From: Strigamia acuminata
Lineage: Eukaryota > Arthropoda > Chilopoda > Geophilomorpha > Linotaeniidae
Reading direction: 5' to 3'
Length of the DNA: 64,000 bases
NCBI GenBank assembly: GCA_949358305.1
Contig: CASHSZ010000001.1
Span: 1 to 64,000, forward strand
Part shown: one piece after another, positions 35,187 to 46,998 of the stretch
Layout of the letters: each line of letters begins with the position of its first letter
Numbering within the stretch: position 1 is the first letter of the stretch
Translations under genes and position numbers: made by a program
Notes under the pieces: generated by a model
Database searches by the model: none
The model's input: the letters and a program-made list of their open reading frames with translations, nothing else
Told to the model about the DNA's origin: nothing

Positions 35187-38143
35187 TTTGGAACAATGAG
35201 CAGGAGCGTCGATTGATCGCGGCGAACTTTCTGTAAAATTCTGGAGATGAGGCAGAAAGGGGGAAAAGCATAAGTATAAAATTTTTTCCAACAGTGAGAA
35301 AATGCATCTATTTTGAAGGCGGAGGGGTCGGGGCCCCAAGACATAAATTTTGGTAATTTGTTATTTAGTCTCGTCGCGAAAAGGTCTATTTCGGGTAGGC
35401 CAAAATGATTAGTAAGTAATTTAAACATAAGAATTGATAAGCTCCATTCGCCGTCGGTAGTAATGAAATTACGCGACAAATAATCGGCCACGGTATTGTC
35501 TTTGCCCGGAATGTGTACCACGGAGAAGTCAATGTCCAGTCTTTGGGCATCTTCCCAAACTAAACGACCATAATGGTGTAGTAGTTGGACCTTGCTGCCT
35601 TGGTTGCGAAAAACACTCACGACCGTGGAGCTATCTGAGTGAAATAAAATGTGTTTTTTACCGTTGAAAGGTGCGAAAACCTTCCAAGCAAACCATAATG
35701 CTAAAAGTTCTTTTACATTGATATGCAGCGAGCTCTCATCAAGAGTCCATTGACCATTTGCTTCTTGGGACCCCCAACTAGCTCCCCAACCTTTATTAGA
35801 AGCGTCGGTAAAGACTTCGGAGTCTGGGTCGCTGCGGATCAATTTTTTAGGCAAAAAGTAAATGGGGTTAGTCCACCTAGACAATTCGGCTGTAACATCA
35901 GGGTAATTTTGCACCAAGGTGCTATAGTTATGATTGTGTAAAAATAGTTGGCCGGTTTTAAAAGATTCTAATGGCTTTATATTCCAGAAGCCATGGAAAA
36001 GTGCCGGTTCGGCGGAGACCAGATTTCCAATAAAAACGGCCAATTCTTGGATAGTAAAATATTCCAGTGCAAGGAGCTGTGAAGCTAATTTAGTGATCTT
36101 TTTAATTTTCCTATCTGGAAGAGAAACTTCCATTTTTCTAGAGTCCAAGGTTAAACCCAGAAATTCCATTCTGGTTTTGGGGGCAAACTCAGACTTTTCC
36201 CAGTTTATACAAAGTCCTAAACCCTGAAAGAAATCGATAACGTCGCTACAAGCGACTTCTGCCTCGTTAAAACTGTCGCATAAGAATATGCCGTCATCTA
36301 GATAAGGGATCCCACAGATACCCCAAGTCCGTAGTTCGGCGAAGACCGGACACATGACCTTAGTAAAGGTCCGAGGAGCGCTAGCCAGGCCCATTGGCAT
36401 TACCTGGTACTCGAAGAGTTGGCCTTGCCATAAAAATCGAACAAACTTTTTGTAATCGGCCCGTATAGGTAAAAGGTAAAACGCGTTAGTGAGATCAATT
36501 TTGAACATGTATTGGCCCTGCTTTAGGAGATTAATGGCGTCTTTCAGAGAGGCCATCTTAAAATGGAGATACTCTAAGCTCTCATTAAATTTCTTTAAAT
36601 TAAGAATAATTCTTACAGTCCCGTCAGGTTTTGGCACAGCGAAAATGGGGCTCAAATATTCGCCCTCGACATGTTGTACTGGTTTAATTATGCCTTGATG
36701 GCAGAGTTTATCAACCGCTTGAGAAATAGCAAGGGTTTCAGAGGCTGACATTTTATATTCTGTTCTTTTCGCTTGCGTGGGTTGATCACAGATCAAATCA
36801 AATTCAATTCCCGACAGGGAAGATAAAATAAATGGATTTTTGGTAATTTTACGCCAGGCCGGCAGGTAATTCTTTAAAATACCTGGTTCAAATGATAGAT
36901 GCATTTTTTCCGAAATTAATTTTTTATTTCTTACAATATTGACAGGAATATCAGGAAACGTTATTTCTTCTGTTGCCGTCCGCGCTGGCTCTTCCCCCGA
37001 TCTGCAACAGAAATCGGTATTAGATAACGGAGTTACATATTTGGAACACACAGCGTTCGTACAATTAGATTTTTTGAAATCAAAATTCCTGGAATTATCC
37101 GAGCGCTTATTGGAGTCGTACCGGTTGTAAGGCGTGTACCGACGAAAGTTTCTTTCCTTGTCCTTTCTGGATTCGGTTTTGTCAACAGTAGCTTTATTCG
37201 TCATTCTTTTCATTTCGTCGTACTCCTTTAGCTGTTTGGGTAAATCGGGGCCAAAGAGGTCGAAAGGGAAAACGACTTTCCCTTTCGCGAATTGTTTGTA
37301 TTTCGGGGCTAGCGAATCGGCGAAGTCCGTGCGTCTCCGTAGCGTAGCCGCAGTATTCATTGCCCCTAGAAGCGTCATTGCTTCGGCAATTTGTGCTTTC
37401 AAAGTGTTGGGGTCCATTTTCCCGGACACGATGTCCTTCAAGGCCGAGGCCAAGGGAATGTACGTTTTCAAGATGGAACGTTGCAATTTCAGCGTGGTTG
37501 TATCCCTGGACTTTACCCACGGTTGAAGGTCAGAGAAGAAAGTTCCGTCCATCTTCGGCGGCTCCAGATACTTGGCATTCTCCGGAATTACCAACTTCTC
37601 GACAAGTTTGTCCCTATACTCCGTAGTAGTATGGAACAGTGACTTACTGACCAGGGCCTCCAATTCCGTTGGCCAAGCTTCACCGAACGTCGTTTCGTCG
37701 CCCAAGAGAATGGAAACATCGGCAAATCCACTCGTGGGATTTGCTGTGACCGGTTGGCCGACAGGGGCCGGAACACTTGTTCCGACTCCATTAACAAGGG
37801 AGTTAACGGTCCCAGGGTTTGGCAACGTTGCCGACCCGATAGCGGTAAGCGAGACTGGTACAACACCTGGTCCGCCCGCGGGAGTATTGATGATTTGCGT
37901 TTGAACGACGGCCGTTCTCGCAGTTTGACCAGTTTGGGCGGTTTGGGCAGGGACCAAGGAACGTATCAAGGTATGCAAATCCGCTATGCTGTTGGTCAGC
38001 ACATCTATTCGTTTATTCATCCTTCCTGGTGAAGGTGGCGGTGATTTCTCGGTCACTACGACCGTGTGGTCCGTCTGGTCCGTTAGGCCCGACTGGCCTT
38101 CCGCGTGGTCTTCTTCAGTATCATTGATAGTTGGGTAATTCAT
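34856..38143 (-). CDS. pol: DIRS Gag-like / reverse transcriptase / RNase H / methylase-like polyprotein
   Basis: 1,095 codons from ATG (MNYPTINDTEEDH); an in-frame ATG seven codons upstream is an alternative. Residues 1-380 are Gag-like: a disordered acidic/Thr-rich N-terminus, a helical part, then Arg/Asn-rich. RT follows: GIIKPV, SPIFAVPKPDGTVRIILNLK, KIDLTNAFYLLPI, VMPMGLASAPRTFTKVM, and the catalytic YLDD near residue 613. RNase H has FTDASNKGWGASWG, INVKELLAL, HSDSSTVV and DNTVADYLSR. The stretch LPEIDLFATRLNNKLPKFMSW resembles the DNA-adenine-methylase-like part seen after RNase H in DIRS elements. The last 160 codons overlap the recombinase frame, as is usual for DIRS. No frameshifts are seen, so this part could still be translated. 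Confidence 0.88.
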   Translation of the reverse strand: MNYPTINDTEEDHAEGQSGLTDQTDHTVVVTEKSPPPSPGRMNKRIDVLTNSIADLHTLIRSLVPAQTAQTGQTARTAVVQTQIINTPAGGPGVVPVSLTAIGSATLPNPGTVNSLVNGVGTSVPAPVGQPVTANPTSGFADVSILLGDETTFGEAWPTELEALVSKSLFHTTTEYRDKLVEKLVIPENAKYLEPPKMDGTFFSDLQPWVKSRDTTTLKLQRSILKTYIPLASALKDIVSGKMDPNTLKAQIAEAMTLLGAMNTAATLRRRTDFADSLAPKYKQFAKGKVVFPFDLFGPDLPKQLKEYDEMKRMTNKATVDKTESRKDKERNFRRYTPYNRYDSNKRSDNSRNFDFKKSNCTNAVCSKYVTPLSNTDFCCRSGEEPARTATEEITFPDIPVNIVRNKKLISEKMHLSFEPGILKNYLPAWRKITKNPFILSSLSGIEFDLICDQPTQAKRTEYKMSASETLAISQAVDKLCHQGIIKPVQHVEGEYLSPIFAVPKPDGTVRIILNLKKFNESLEYLHFKMASLKDAINLLKQGQYMFKIDLTNAFYLLPIRADYKKFVRFLWQGQLFEYQVMPMGLASAPRTFTKVMCPVFAELRTWGICGIPYLDDGIFLCDSFNEAEVACSDVIDFFQGLGLCINWEKSEFAPKTRMEFLGLTLDSRKMEVSLPDRKIKKITKLASQLLALEYFTIQELAVFIGNLVSAEPALFHGFWNIKPLESFKTGQLFLHNHNYSTLVQNYPDVTAELSRWTNPIYFLPKKLIRSDPDSEVFTDASNKGWGASWGSQEANGQWTLDESSLHINVKELLALWFAWKVFAPFNGKKHILFHSDSSTVVSVFRNQGSKVQLLHHYGRLVWEDAQRLDIDFSVVHIPGKDNTVADYLSRNFITTDGEWSLSILMFKLLTNHFGLPEIDLFATRLNNKLPKFMSWGPDPSAFKIDAFSHCWKKFYTYAFPPFCLISRILQKVRRDQSTLLLIVPKWTTQAWFAPLLECLIAVPVSFPAKNHLSLEHQPNAEFPLQALQLLGCKISGEIAKQKAFRETLPSCSRPGGDRPLSQRIRQELRGGQNFVVKGHLIPIRSLSTSNRPLD

Positions 38144-40810
38144 GACTTTAAAATGTGAATACATGCACAACTTTATAACTACAAAAAAGATAAAATGTTA
38201 TAAAGTGGTTCGAATAAAAACAATCCTTGGAAAAGGGGATAAAAACGATAAAATTAACAAATTTTTTCTTGCAGAGCATTCGAACCTGACCGCGCAACCC
38301 GTTAGTAGAACCGGAAGTGACGTAACCCGACTAGTAGCGCCATCTCCTGTTAAGCCGAAGATTACTGAGAGAGAATGGAGTTGCCAGTCCATTTGTGTTC
38401 GTCCAAGGTAAAAACAAATAGACTGCGCATGCTCAGAAGCAAATTAAAATTTACGGAGTAAAATATTATAAAATAGTAATAAAAAAACATTAAAAAATAT
38501 CAATAAATCCATTCTAAAGTGTATAACACAATAAAAATCAATTTTCACAAGCATAAAGTAATCTATTAATTTGTTAAAGCCGGACAAGCCTTAGAAGTAA
38601 ATTACAATTATGTTTACCAAACACCCCGGCAGGGTATTAGTTGAATTTTTTGATAAAATGCAAAAAAAATAGAGGAATCCACAATCTCGAGAAACAAAAA
38701 CAAGACTTTCATCAAACATCAACTTTATTTCAATCCCCTTCCCCGTCCCAAACGTTTTTCTTGTTCCATAAGTAAGTCGGGTTTTCGTCTCTGAATATTT
38801 GCCTGCCTATACTTAAATTTAAACTTTAAGAAACAAAAACAGCAAAATGATATCACGAATATATCTTGATGATATTTAGAACATATATAATTACCATTAC
38901 AATACGTATTTCGTAATAAAAAATAATAATAATAATAATAATAATAATTAATTAATTTATATTTTTTATGATATTATTATGATTGAGAAACATTTCAGAC
39001 GCTTGTTTCACTGCGGCCATAGTTTTGTATGTCTAGTAAAATTCAACGAGATACTTAAAAATAGTCAAATTAAATCAAATGAAATCGATGAATAAAAACC
39101 TATAATTTTTTTAAGAATATTCCATTAGCATCTTTTCCAATTGTTTGGATCGAGAGACCACAATAAAAATAGATGGGCAGGAAAGATTAAAAAATGTGGT
39201 GGTTATAATTTCTTTTTCAAATTAAACTTCTATAACTTCACTGCGCAGCTTTTTTTAAATTCCATTACCGGTAAATTTGTGTACAAATGGTGACAATGTG
39301 TGGAAATTGGTTAGAAAAAAACCGAAACTTTGAAAAAATGGAACTTTTTTTTATAATCGATCGATTACTCTCTCTTTTCATTTTCGGCGAAACGGGAATT
39401 CCCATTTTTCAGAAAATGAAAAACAAAATTCGGCGAAAGGGGTACGCACGAAGCCATTAGCGAGATAATGAGTGTCTGCAGTAGGGCGAGAGATTGAGTG
39501 GGGATAGAATGCATCAAGGTAACTGGAATGCATGGCAAGAGATGGCAATGGGGGTGAATGCTTGGAGATAGAAAGACTGTTGAGAGAATGCTGCTTCACC
39601 CTCCTTTTAGGCCTAAAGCTACTTGTCACACATTCCAGAAGTAGGAGTGACCACTCCAAAACCCCCATTTCAGAGACTTGATTTGCAAGAAGCCTTGCAG
39701 CGCAGCCTCCCAACTACCCCTTAATGTGTGTTAATATTAATATTATTACCCCTCATTAATTATTCACGTCACAACACTTATTACATTCCAAACAGACAAA
39801 TTGTATATTTTTAATGTATTATTTGAGCATTTAGCATCCAAATCTGATGTAATCTATTTTATTTCCACAAACTAATCAGTTATTTGCATTCTAACTAATA
39901 AATTATATTCTTAGGAAAACACAAATATTTACTCATAATTATTTATAGTTTTATTTTTTCATTTTACAACATTTATTTTCACAGGGGATATTTTAGTGAC
40001 CACTGACCATCACAACTTATGACTTAATACATGCATCATCACTCATCAGGATCAGTCGCCAATTTACTACTGCTGCAAATTCCCTCTGCTGAATTTACAA
40101 AGTAATACGTAATTTGTGCTATCTCTGGACACTGCTCTTGAAGGCAATTGAAGTAAGCGGTAAGCTAGATTTTAAAAGTTTAAAAAAAAAGTTTAAAAAA
40201 AGTTTTAAAAAAGTTTTAAAAAGTTTAGAAGTTTTTAAAAGTTTCAAAAGTTATTTTATAAATTAAGTTACATCTGCTTTTTCTTCGCGAGGAAGAACTC
40301 CTTTACAGTTGGACAATTTCATGTCAAGTTCCTTCCGCTGGTGTGAATAAGTTATCTATCAGCAATTGTAAAACATACATAAAATCTAATACTCACAGTT
40401 AGGGTTGAAAAGCTTTGCAAATGGCTTACGAAGCTTTTGTGTTTAATAGTCTTTCCAATCTGCACATAAAAATGAAAGAAAGCTTGAGACAAACATAAAT
40501 TATTGAAACCTTGGCCATGTCATACGTTTATGTGCAATTGGCTATAAAAACAAAGAAAAAACATCGATTGGTTGTAGTCACATTCCTGAAACAATTACAT
40601 ATGTATAATTAAACGCTTGTACAAATCTGATAAAATTTTAGAGAATTTAGTTCAAATCTAATAAAATTTTAGAAAATGATAAAATTCTTAAAATTAAATC
40701 AAATTTGATTTTTTTTTAAAATTTAAAACTGATAAAAATCGAAAGTTAACAGCGTATACTGGCATGAAGCTGAAGTGTACGGCATACACCCGCTTATACC
40801 TTCCACCCAC
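38144..40810. other. AT-rich intergenic DNA
   Basis: 38150-38410 may include the 5' part of the DIRS element. (AAT)n lies at 38926-38949. A 111-codon minus frame at 39378-39713 has no motif or codon signature I trust. (AAAAGTTT)n-like runs lie at 40168-40250. Nothing else is supported. Confidence 0.5.
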
Positions 40811-41362
40811 TGTGACCAACTGGCCACCGCCAGTCGGCACTGGCAACAGTAACGAGAGGATCCTCAGCAGCTCCCGTCGGAGCCAATCGTTGTAGCCAAT
40901 CAGGACAGAGGATTCTGCAAGGTCCCTACGAGGTCCGGACTGACCACGAGGGACAGAACAACACCAGCCACGAGAGTGACTGGTTGCGTTGCTATTTGTA
41001 GGTGACGATGGCGATTACGATCGCGATGGCAATACCAATAACTGGCGAGGTCGCCCTCAAGTCTGAAGGGACTTGAGCCGACCCGTTGGGCCGTGCTGCG
41101 AGGCACGGCGTGGTATTTGATTAACCGACCACGCTGCCCATGTGGCCTTCGGCCACGTGGTCAGCGGTTGGTCTGGGTTGGGTTGCTGAAAGGCAACTCA
41201 ACATCCAAGGCGATAACATGACGACACACTAACCCCTAGACAACCATGGCAATAAAGAATATCAATCCTAAACTGTGTGTCTCTGTGTTTTGTATAATCG
41301 TGAATGGTGTCCAAATGCCCATGGTCCTCCCCTGACCATTAGGCGACCGACCGCCACTCACA
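40811..41362 (+). repeat. Solo LTR of a Ty3/gypsy element
   Basis: It starts TGTGACCA and ends CTCACA (5-bp inverted ends TGTGA/TCACA), with 4-bp direct repeats ccac on both sides (40807-40810 and 41363-41366). It is related to the LTR at 46374-46996: both share TGTGACCA(A/G)CTG, acccctagaca, aataaag, gtgtctc(c/t)gtgt and the 3' end. No internal sequence follows, so it is a solo LTR left by LTR-LTR recombination. Confidence 0.85.
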
Positions 41363-42394
41363 CCACTACAGCACCAGTTACAAATCGATTTTGGGCAAAT
41401 TAATGCGCCCGGTGCGCCCCGCTCGATCCAATCTTGAGCCGGCCCTGAGTCACCGCAGTAGATTACTCACCTGTCTGAGTCACGACAGTTTTAAGGGAAT
41501 ACTGTATAACTTATCTGAAAAAAGTAGAAAAATCGGAAAAACAGGAAGCGGGCAGTTGTGTTAACAACCGCGGTGGTTGGAGTTCGCAATACCCATACAA
41601 TAAACCGAAACTGATGTGACCTAGGCAGGTGCACCATCTATAGTAGATTTAGATTCTGTGCAGATTGCACCGGAACCTTCTCGTAAAAAGTAAAATTCTA
41701 TGTACTTTTCCATCCTTTGAGGAAGCTTTGAAAAATACGTGCGTTCGAAAGAAATGTCTGTAAATGTCAAAGCATCGCTTGTAGACTGAATAATCCTGAA
41801 ATATTTTTTAACGATAATTTAATTGATCATGTTGAAGTGCAAGTAAAAAAATACAACCTTTTCATTTAACTTGTCTGCATCGAAGCAATCCTGAAAGGAA
41901 ATTATATATTGATTGTATTATTCGTTTGAGTTTTACAGTTTAAAAGTTTAAACCACGTTCAGTTTACCTCTGCCGTAATAAATGAGGACAAAACAGCAAT
42001 ACCTACGAAAATACTCAGCAACATGTCAGAAAACTGAAAATGAATATAGTTATTTTGTAATTTCAAGTTTAGGATGACTGCAATGTATAAATGCATACGG
42101 TGTATATATATCTTTTTTCTCATTCAACCTGATCACCAATCAAAAGTTGACACATTGGAAAATGGGTTGAGCTTCTTATTGAAAAATAAATAAAAAAATA
42201 AATAATTAATTAATTAATTTTTATTTTTTATGATATTAGCTATGACAATTATTTTTAGCCCATGTTATAATTGCCAGATGGTGTTTGCAGTATTACTCAT
42301 CAAAAGCTGTTTTGGAGCGTTGGGGGCACATGAACTGGGCCCCCAATGTCAAAGCTTATCGAGTGAGACACATTTTAATAAATTTCATCTAAAA
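41363..42394. other. AT-rich DNA, no supported gene
   Basis: Short frames only. An (AATT)n/AAAT stretch lies at about 42180-42220. Confidence 0.5.
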
Positions 42395-42453
42395 TTTCCT
42401 CATCGCACATTTGACACCTGTAAGTTATAGGTGTCAAATGTGCGATGAGGAAA
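42395..42453. repeat. Perfect 25-bp-arm hairpin
   Basis: tttcctcatcgcacatttga... at 42395-42419 is exactly complementary to 42429-42453 across a 9-base loop. It could be a tiny foldback element or a small-RNA hairpin; expression is unknown. Confidence 0.9.
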
Positions 42454-42495
42454 AAATTATTTGTATGCATTTATCCGGTCTCTACCTATAACGCT

Positions 42496-42730
42496 CCAAG
42501 GGGGGGAGGGGGGGTTTCAAATTTTGTTACGGATCATTAGTACGGTCCATGAAAAAAATTGTTTAAAAATTGAAAATATAAGGGTTTTTGAGATTGACTT
42601 TTGAAAATTTTGGGGGGGTAAATTCAGTTTTATTACGTAATTAGGGGGGTAGAGGTTTGGGAATTTGTTACGGCCAGGGGGTCTAAAATGGCCAAAATTT
42701 GCGTTACGTAATTTATGGACGGCCCCTTGG
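42496..42730. mobile_element. MITE-like element (235 bp)
   Basis: The ends CCAAGGGG and CCCCTTGG are inverted repeats. The inner right side gcgttacgtaatttatgg with ggacggcc resembles the ends of non-autonomous elements common in invertebrate genomes (from memory, not searched). No clear target-site duplication is visible. Confidence 0.45.
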
Positions 42731-42789
42731 TAATAGTTAAACAATTTCAATTTTTTATTTTTTTGCGATGTTAAATAATTTTAAAGTTT

Positions 42790-43090
42790 TGGAAAATTCT
42801 TAAAAATTTCTCACTCATAAAATTCGGTAAAATTTCTCACTTATAAAATTCGGTAAAACTTCTAAGAATTTTGTAAAATTCGCAAAAATTTCTAAAATTT
42901 TTGCAAAATTCCGTAAAATTTCTAAAATTTTTGCAAAAATCCATAAAATTACTAAAATTTTTGCAAAAATCCGTAAAACTTCTAAAAAATTTGCACATTC
43001 TGTAAAAAAAATTTGAAAATTCGGTAAAATTTCTAAAAAAAATTGTAAATTCGGTAAAATTTCTCAAATTTTGTAAAATTATTTATAAAT
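42790..43090. repeat. AT-rich minisatellite
   Basis: Degenerate ~20-38-bp units of the form aaattcggtaaaatttctaaaatttttgc. The Phe-rich frames on the minus strand are artefacts of the repeat. Confidence 0.75.
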
Positions 43091-43452
43091 TTTTTTTTCT
43101 AAGGGCCCTCTTTTACTCGACATTTGATTTTATCTTTGGCACTTCGTGTGTCCGGTGTTACTTCACTTGTTAATGTTTGCATGAAAATTCCTTTTGACCT
43201 ATTGAGTTCAAAGAAACGAACACCACAGAATTAACAACTAATTGCATTATCTAAAAAAGTTAATTAACCACCATGTTTCCTGTCGTATTGAACTACAGAC
43301 AACGAAAAACGACCTTTGATGACCTCACACCTGAATACTAATTAACTTTTTTAAACGAAGCAATTAGTCGTTCTGCACAGTTGAAACCAATCACCGAGTA
43401 CATTGTGTAGAAAATAACTAACCACAAAACGCATTTACAAACATTTTCTCTT

Positions 43453-44472
43453 TTATTTCTGATGAACAACAACTGTCTTGAACCACAAATTCCTCAACAT
43501 TTTAGGCCAGTCTATTACATCTCCTAAATTCCCAATAAAAAACCGACATTGGTGTAACGTTTCCTCCCTCAGCCACCTCTTTAATGGCGTCGCATCAAGC
43601 GTGATTCGAAAATTCATAGACAGATGTCTCAAACTCACAGCTTCAGCCAACAAACCCGTAACATAAACATCATCAATCCAGAAAAACGGGACCCGTTCAG
43701 ACGCAATCACTAAATCCGTAACCACATCGAAGCTGAGCACATACGCCAGACCCGCGCAATACCTCGGGTATCTCGAATACGGATATTCGACCACCGGAAC
43801 AGTCCACTTGCCCTGGCGGAGCGCAGGCGTACCTTCGGGAAACACATGGCACATAAGAACTCTCATCGCATTATCTCCGTACACAGTCAACATAAACCTA
43901 ACGAACTGCACAATGTCCACATAGGCATCTTCGTCCACTTTGAGTATAAAACGCGAAGAATTGCAATACGTTCGGGCCCACTTTAATCCCATAACATTTT
44001 TATACGTAAGATTAGCATAACTGTCGATGAAATTTCCTTGCACAATGTCTTTATAAATGGAACTTTCGATTTGCAGTTGGTGCTGTATTTGTTCCGACGT
44101 GCTTTTGCCGGCTAAAAAAACCGTTCGGATAGAGCGCCCTGAAACTTGATTTACTGCGCCCCACGTTGACCGGATGGCCTTGCGTTCCTTGACGTGCGTG
44201 GGTGTGGAATGGACGAGTGTGAGAAGATAAACGTCTTGGTAATCGCATATGTCACTGAGCAAAGCGAATGTGAAGTTGCGCAGATCAACGAGATGCGAAG
44301 AAGGCGGCACGGGTAAATGGTCGGGTTGGAGATGATTAATGAGTCGAAAGTGTGAATTGCTTCGTTGGGGTAGGCGCTTCCAAACGTACAATGTACCCGT
44401 TAGGAAAGCGAATAACACTAGGAAAAATATTGCTCCATTCAGTCCACGTCTCCATTTGCATAATAATTGCAT
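43453..44472 (-). CDS. Beta-1,3-galactosyltransferase family (GT31) glycosyltransferase
   Basis: A 339-residue type II Golgi membrane protein: short cytosolic tail (MQLLCKWRRG), one transmembrane anchor (about residues 12-31), a stem, then the GT31 catalytic domain. Family motifs in order: ERKAIRSTWG (96-105), FIDSYANLTYKN (148-159), the DxD-type metal site KVDEDAY (178-184), YPRYCAGLAYVLS (235-247), and IDDVYVTG (266-273; EDVYVTG is usual, so the first acidic residue is Ile here). N-glycosylation sites occur at 66, 154 and 171. The family transfers galactose or N-acetylglucosamine from UDP-sugar in beta-1,3 linkage to glycoprotein or glycolipid acceptors; the acceptor cannot be told from sequence. 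I chose the ATG at 44472 because upstream in-frame sequence crosses a splice acceptor (TTTGCAG, about 44495), with a matching donor GTAAGG near 44570, so the gene has a 5' untranslated intron and one coding exon. An AATAAA overlaps the stop codon (43452-43457). Confidence 0.88.
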   Translation of the reverse strand: MQLLCKWRRGLNGAIFFLVLFAFLTGTLYVWKRLPQRSNSHFRLINHLQPDHLPVPPSSHLVDLRNFTFALLSDICDYQDVYLLTLVHSTPTHVKERKAIRSTWGAVNQVSGRSIRTVFLAGKSTSEQIQHQLQIESSIYKDIVQGNFIDSYANLTYKNVMGLKWARTYCNSSRFILKVDEDAYVDIVQFVRFMLTVYGDNAMRVLMCHVFPEGTPALRQGKWTVPVVEYPYSRYPRYCAGLAYVLSFDVVTDLVIASERVPFFWIDDVYVTGLLAEAVSLRHLSMNFRITLDATPLKRWLREETLHQCRFFIGNLGDVIDWPKMLRNLWFKTVVVHQK

Positions 44473-46373
44473 TTTGGCATTGCGAAACGTGCAAACTGCA
44501 AACAACAAATTAAAAATAAATTGCGAGACCACCACCACCAACGTCTAGAAGTGCAAGCGTCACCTTACCTTAAGGCCAAGTAAAGGATCACTTCATTACC
44601 TCCGTGTTCAGACCTCACTCGAGCACAACTGTCGATTCTGTCAGAGAATGAAAAACGATTTGTTTTTTTGTCCAAACTCTCCAACCTTTTTTGCTTCACG
44701 TAAATCCCACTTCGACTGTCATGAGAAGTACAACGAGAAGAAAAATAGAGAGACAGAGAGGAAGAAAGAGAAAGTCACGCACTTACAGTTCGCTATGCGA
44801 ATCGCTCGATTAAAGCAAAGAAGAAAAAAAAAACTTCTTTTCTTTCTTTCTTTCTTCAGCTTTTCCCATTTTGGATGACTTACCAATTCCCAAACGTTAT
44901 TTGAATTGATGTAACCCTAGTCACCCATAATTTAACTCTCAAATCCGCCCACTATGCTTCAAGGCCATTGATCTCCGACCTCCAATATTGTCAGAAAAGG
45001 AAAACTTTCCGCACAAATGAATAGCGAAACCTGAACGGCCGACCTGCAAGTCATTGGTCTCGTTTAGTATACCGGCGCTAGCATTTAGATCAATACGATA
45101 AACCACCACTATTACGGTAGTTAAATCACATTTCACGTCCGATTGGCGCCAACCACGTCCAAATTGGCACTCAAACGTAAAAAAAAAATATTCTAACTCG
45201 TGGAATAACTCTTAATTCAGCAAAAACAAACAAATTACAATCCAGAACCAACTCTACCCGACTTACGTGATGCGATCCTTGCTTATTTACTCCAACTCTT
45301 TAACTCTTCTCACATCCAGCACTTCCTTTTTAGCTCAGTCCCACACTTTCGTTCCGCAGATTATGGGGTTATAACGCATATTTCCCCCGGCCGTCCGTGC
45401 TTGTGACGTAATAAATTAGAATTAACACCCCCATAAGGTCATGGGCCTAGATTAAGCTGTTTTGCAATTTGCCGGACAGGAAAAGTTGTTTTTTTTCGCC
45501 ATTAAATGTCCGTAATGACTCGTTCAATCACGACTGGATAGTGCAAAAACCTCCAGTGAAAATACTATTTTATAACAGCAGGTTGCAGAAAGACATTGCC
45601 ATACAATATCATTACAAATCGCGATGTAGCTCCATCAACTTTTTAAGCCCGAGGGTTATTGAGGTACTCCTACAACACGTTTTATTTGGACCGATACCAC
45701 CCCCTCCCAGTATCACGACCTGCACCGAAATAGATTCATCGGCAAATGGAAATGGGCGGTTCTAATCATTATCTTTCCATATAAGGTCGTGACCAAACCA
45801 GATGAAATAACATTCAACTACAAACGACAGTATTATTCAAAGTCGCGTTAGTCACCAAAAGAAAACATACGCTTAAACTTGTTTTTGCAGCTGTAGTTTC
45901 AAGTTTTGACTCAAATAAACTACTCGTTCAATTATGCGGTTATTAGAGAGAGGCAACTATTCGAGACTAAATCTGTTTGGAGGATTTTTGTGAATAAAAT
46001 CTAGGGTTGCACCAAATATTCGATTTGTTTTCGGCTAAACACCGAATACCAATCTGAATATCAACCTGATATTCGGCTGAATATACTTGTATAATAATAA
46101 TAAAAATTTTTAATTTAAGTTTCACATCTTTAGGATGCGGATAATTTACACATTATAAAATGAATTTTATCAGATAACTTTGGATTTTAAGTGAGAATTG
46201 AATATTTTAGGTAAAAATTGCATTTTGGCATGGAGACTACATTCTTTGTACGAAAATTGCTTTTTCAACCCGAAAAATTGCTCTTTTTTTAATATTCGGT
46301 ATTCGGCTTTATTGGTATTCGGTGCAACTCTAATTAAATCTGTTTCTTGTGTTGTTCATTCGGCGTAACAACG
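44473..46373. other. AT-rich intergenic DNA upstream of the glycosyltransferase
   Basis: 44496-44570 is the proposed 5' UTR intron, and the promoter side lies beyond about 44640. Simple (TTTC)n at about 44838-44855 and (AAT)n at 46093-46104. No supported gene. Confidence 0.5.
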
Positions 46374-46996
46374 TGTGACCAGCTGCCCCTGCGCACGGGT
46401 CGCTGCACTGCAACGGCAATGCACTTGGCGCAGCTCCAGCGCCTCTCGTATCTCGCGCAGCCTGTTGCGGTCCCCCGCAACCAGGTGGAGCTGCGGGCCT
46501 TTGGTCAAGCAGGATCGGGCCCCGGAAGTCGCCCTTCCGGAAGTGGTTGGTCCCCGTAGGGACAAGAGAGTTGTTGATCAACCAGCAAGGCGAACGGTCG
46601 CATCGCGACCGCCTCCGAAACTGGCTGCAAAGATAACCCGAACTATCGGCGTGGCGACGTTGTCGCCCGCCGGGACCTGAGCGTCCAGTTGCGCCACGTC
46701 CGCCGGACGTTAACCGTAACTTCGGCGGCGTGGCCCAAAACCGATTACCGACCTCGTGTGTCATGGCGGCCGATGGCCGCCGTGCCACGCGGTCTGATTA
46801 GGGACGGTTCGAAGGAACCGCCGCCTTGGGAAATACACTATGGGACACTACAATCATACCCCTAGACATCCAATAAAGCCATAACTAAAACTATATTGTG
46901 TCTCCGTGTATTTCGTGGTTTGTTTTATCGTGTGTGTTGCGTCCAGCGCCTCCGTGGCTCTCCCCCGACCACGTGGCGTCCGTCCGAACACTCACA
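46374..46996 (+). repeat. Ty3/gypsy 5' LTR (623 bp)
   Basis: It starts TGTGACCA and ends CTCACA, as in the solo LTR at 40811-41362. An aataaag polyadenylation-like word lies near 46872. The GC-rich first half and AT-rich end match the solo LTR in order. Confidence 0.8.
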
Positions 46997-46998
46997 AT

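Larger units (their letters stand above)
34287..38143 (-). mobile_element. DIRS-type retrotransposon, 3'-truncated
   Basis: Reverse transcriptase/RNase H and an overlapping tyrosine recombinase frame on the same strand identify a DIRS-order element. The coding part ends abruptly at the TTAA of the left arm. No terminal or internal complementary repeats could be delimited. Confidence 0.85.

Noticed and set aside
39378-39713. 111-codon minus frame in AT-rich DNA
   Set aside because: No motif, no splice context, no second copy; chance frame is as likely.
46330-46788. 152-codon minus frame as a gene
   Set aside because: It lies in the GC-rich part of the gypsy LTR and has no motif.
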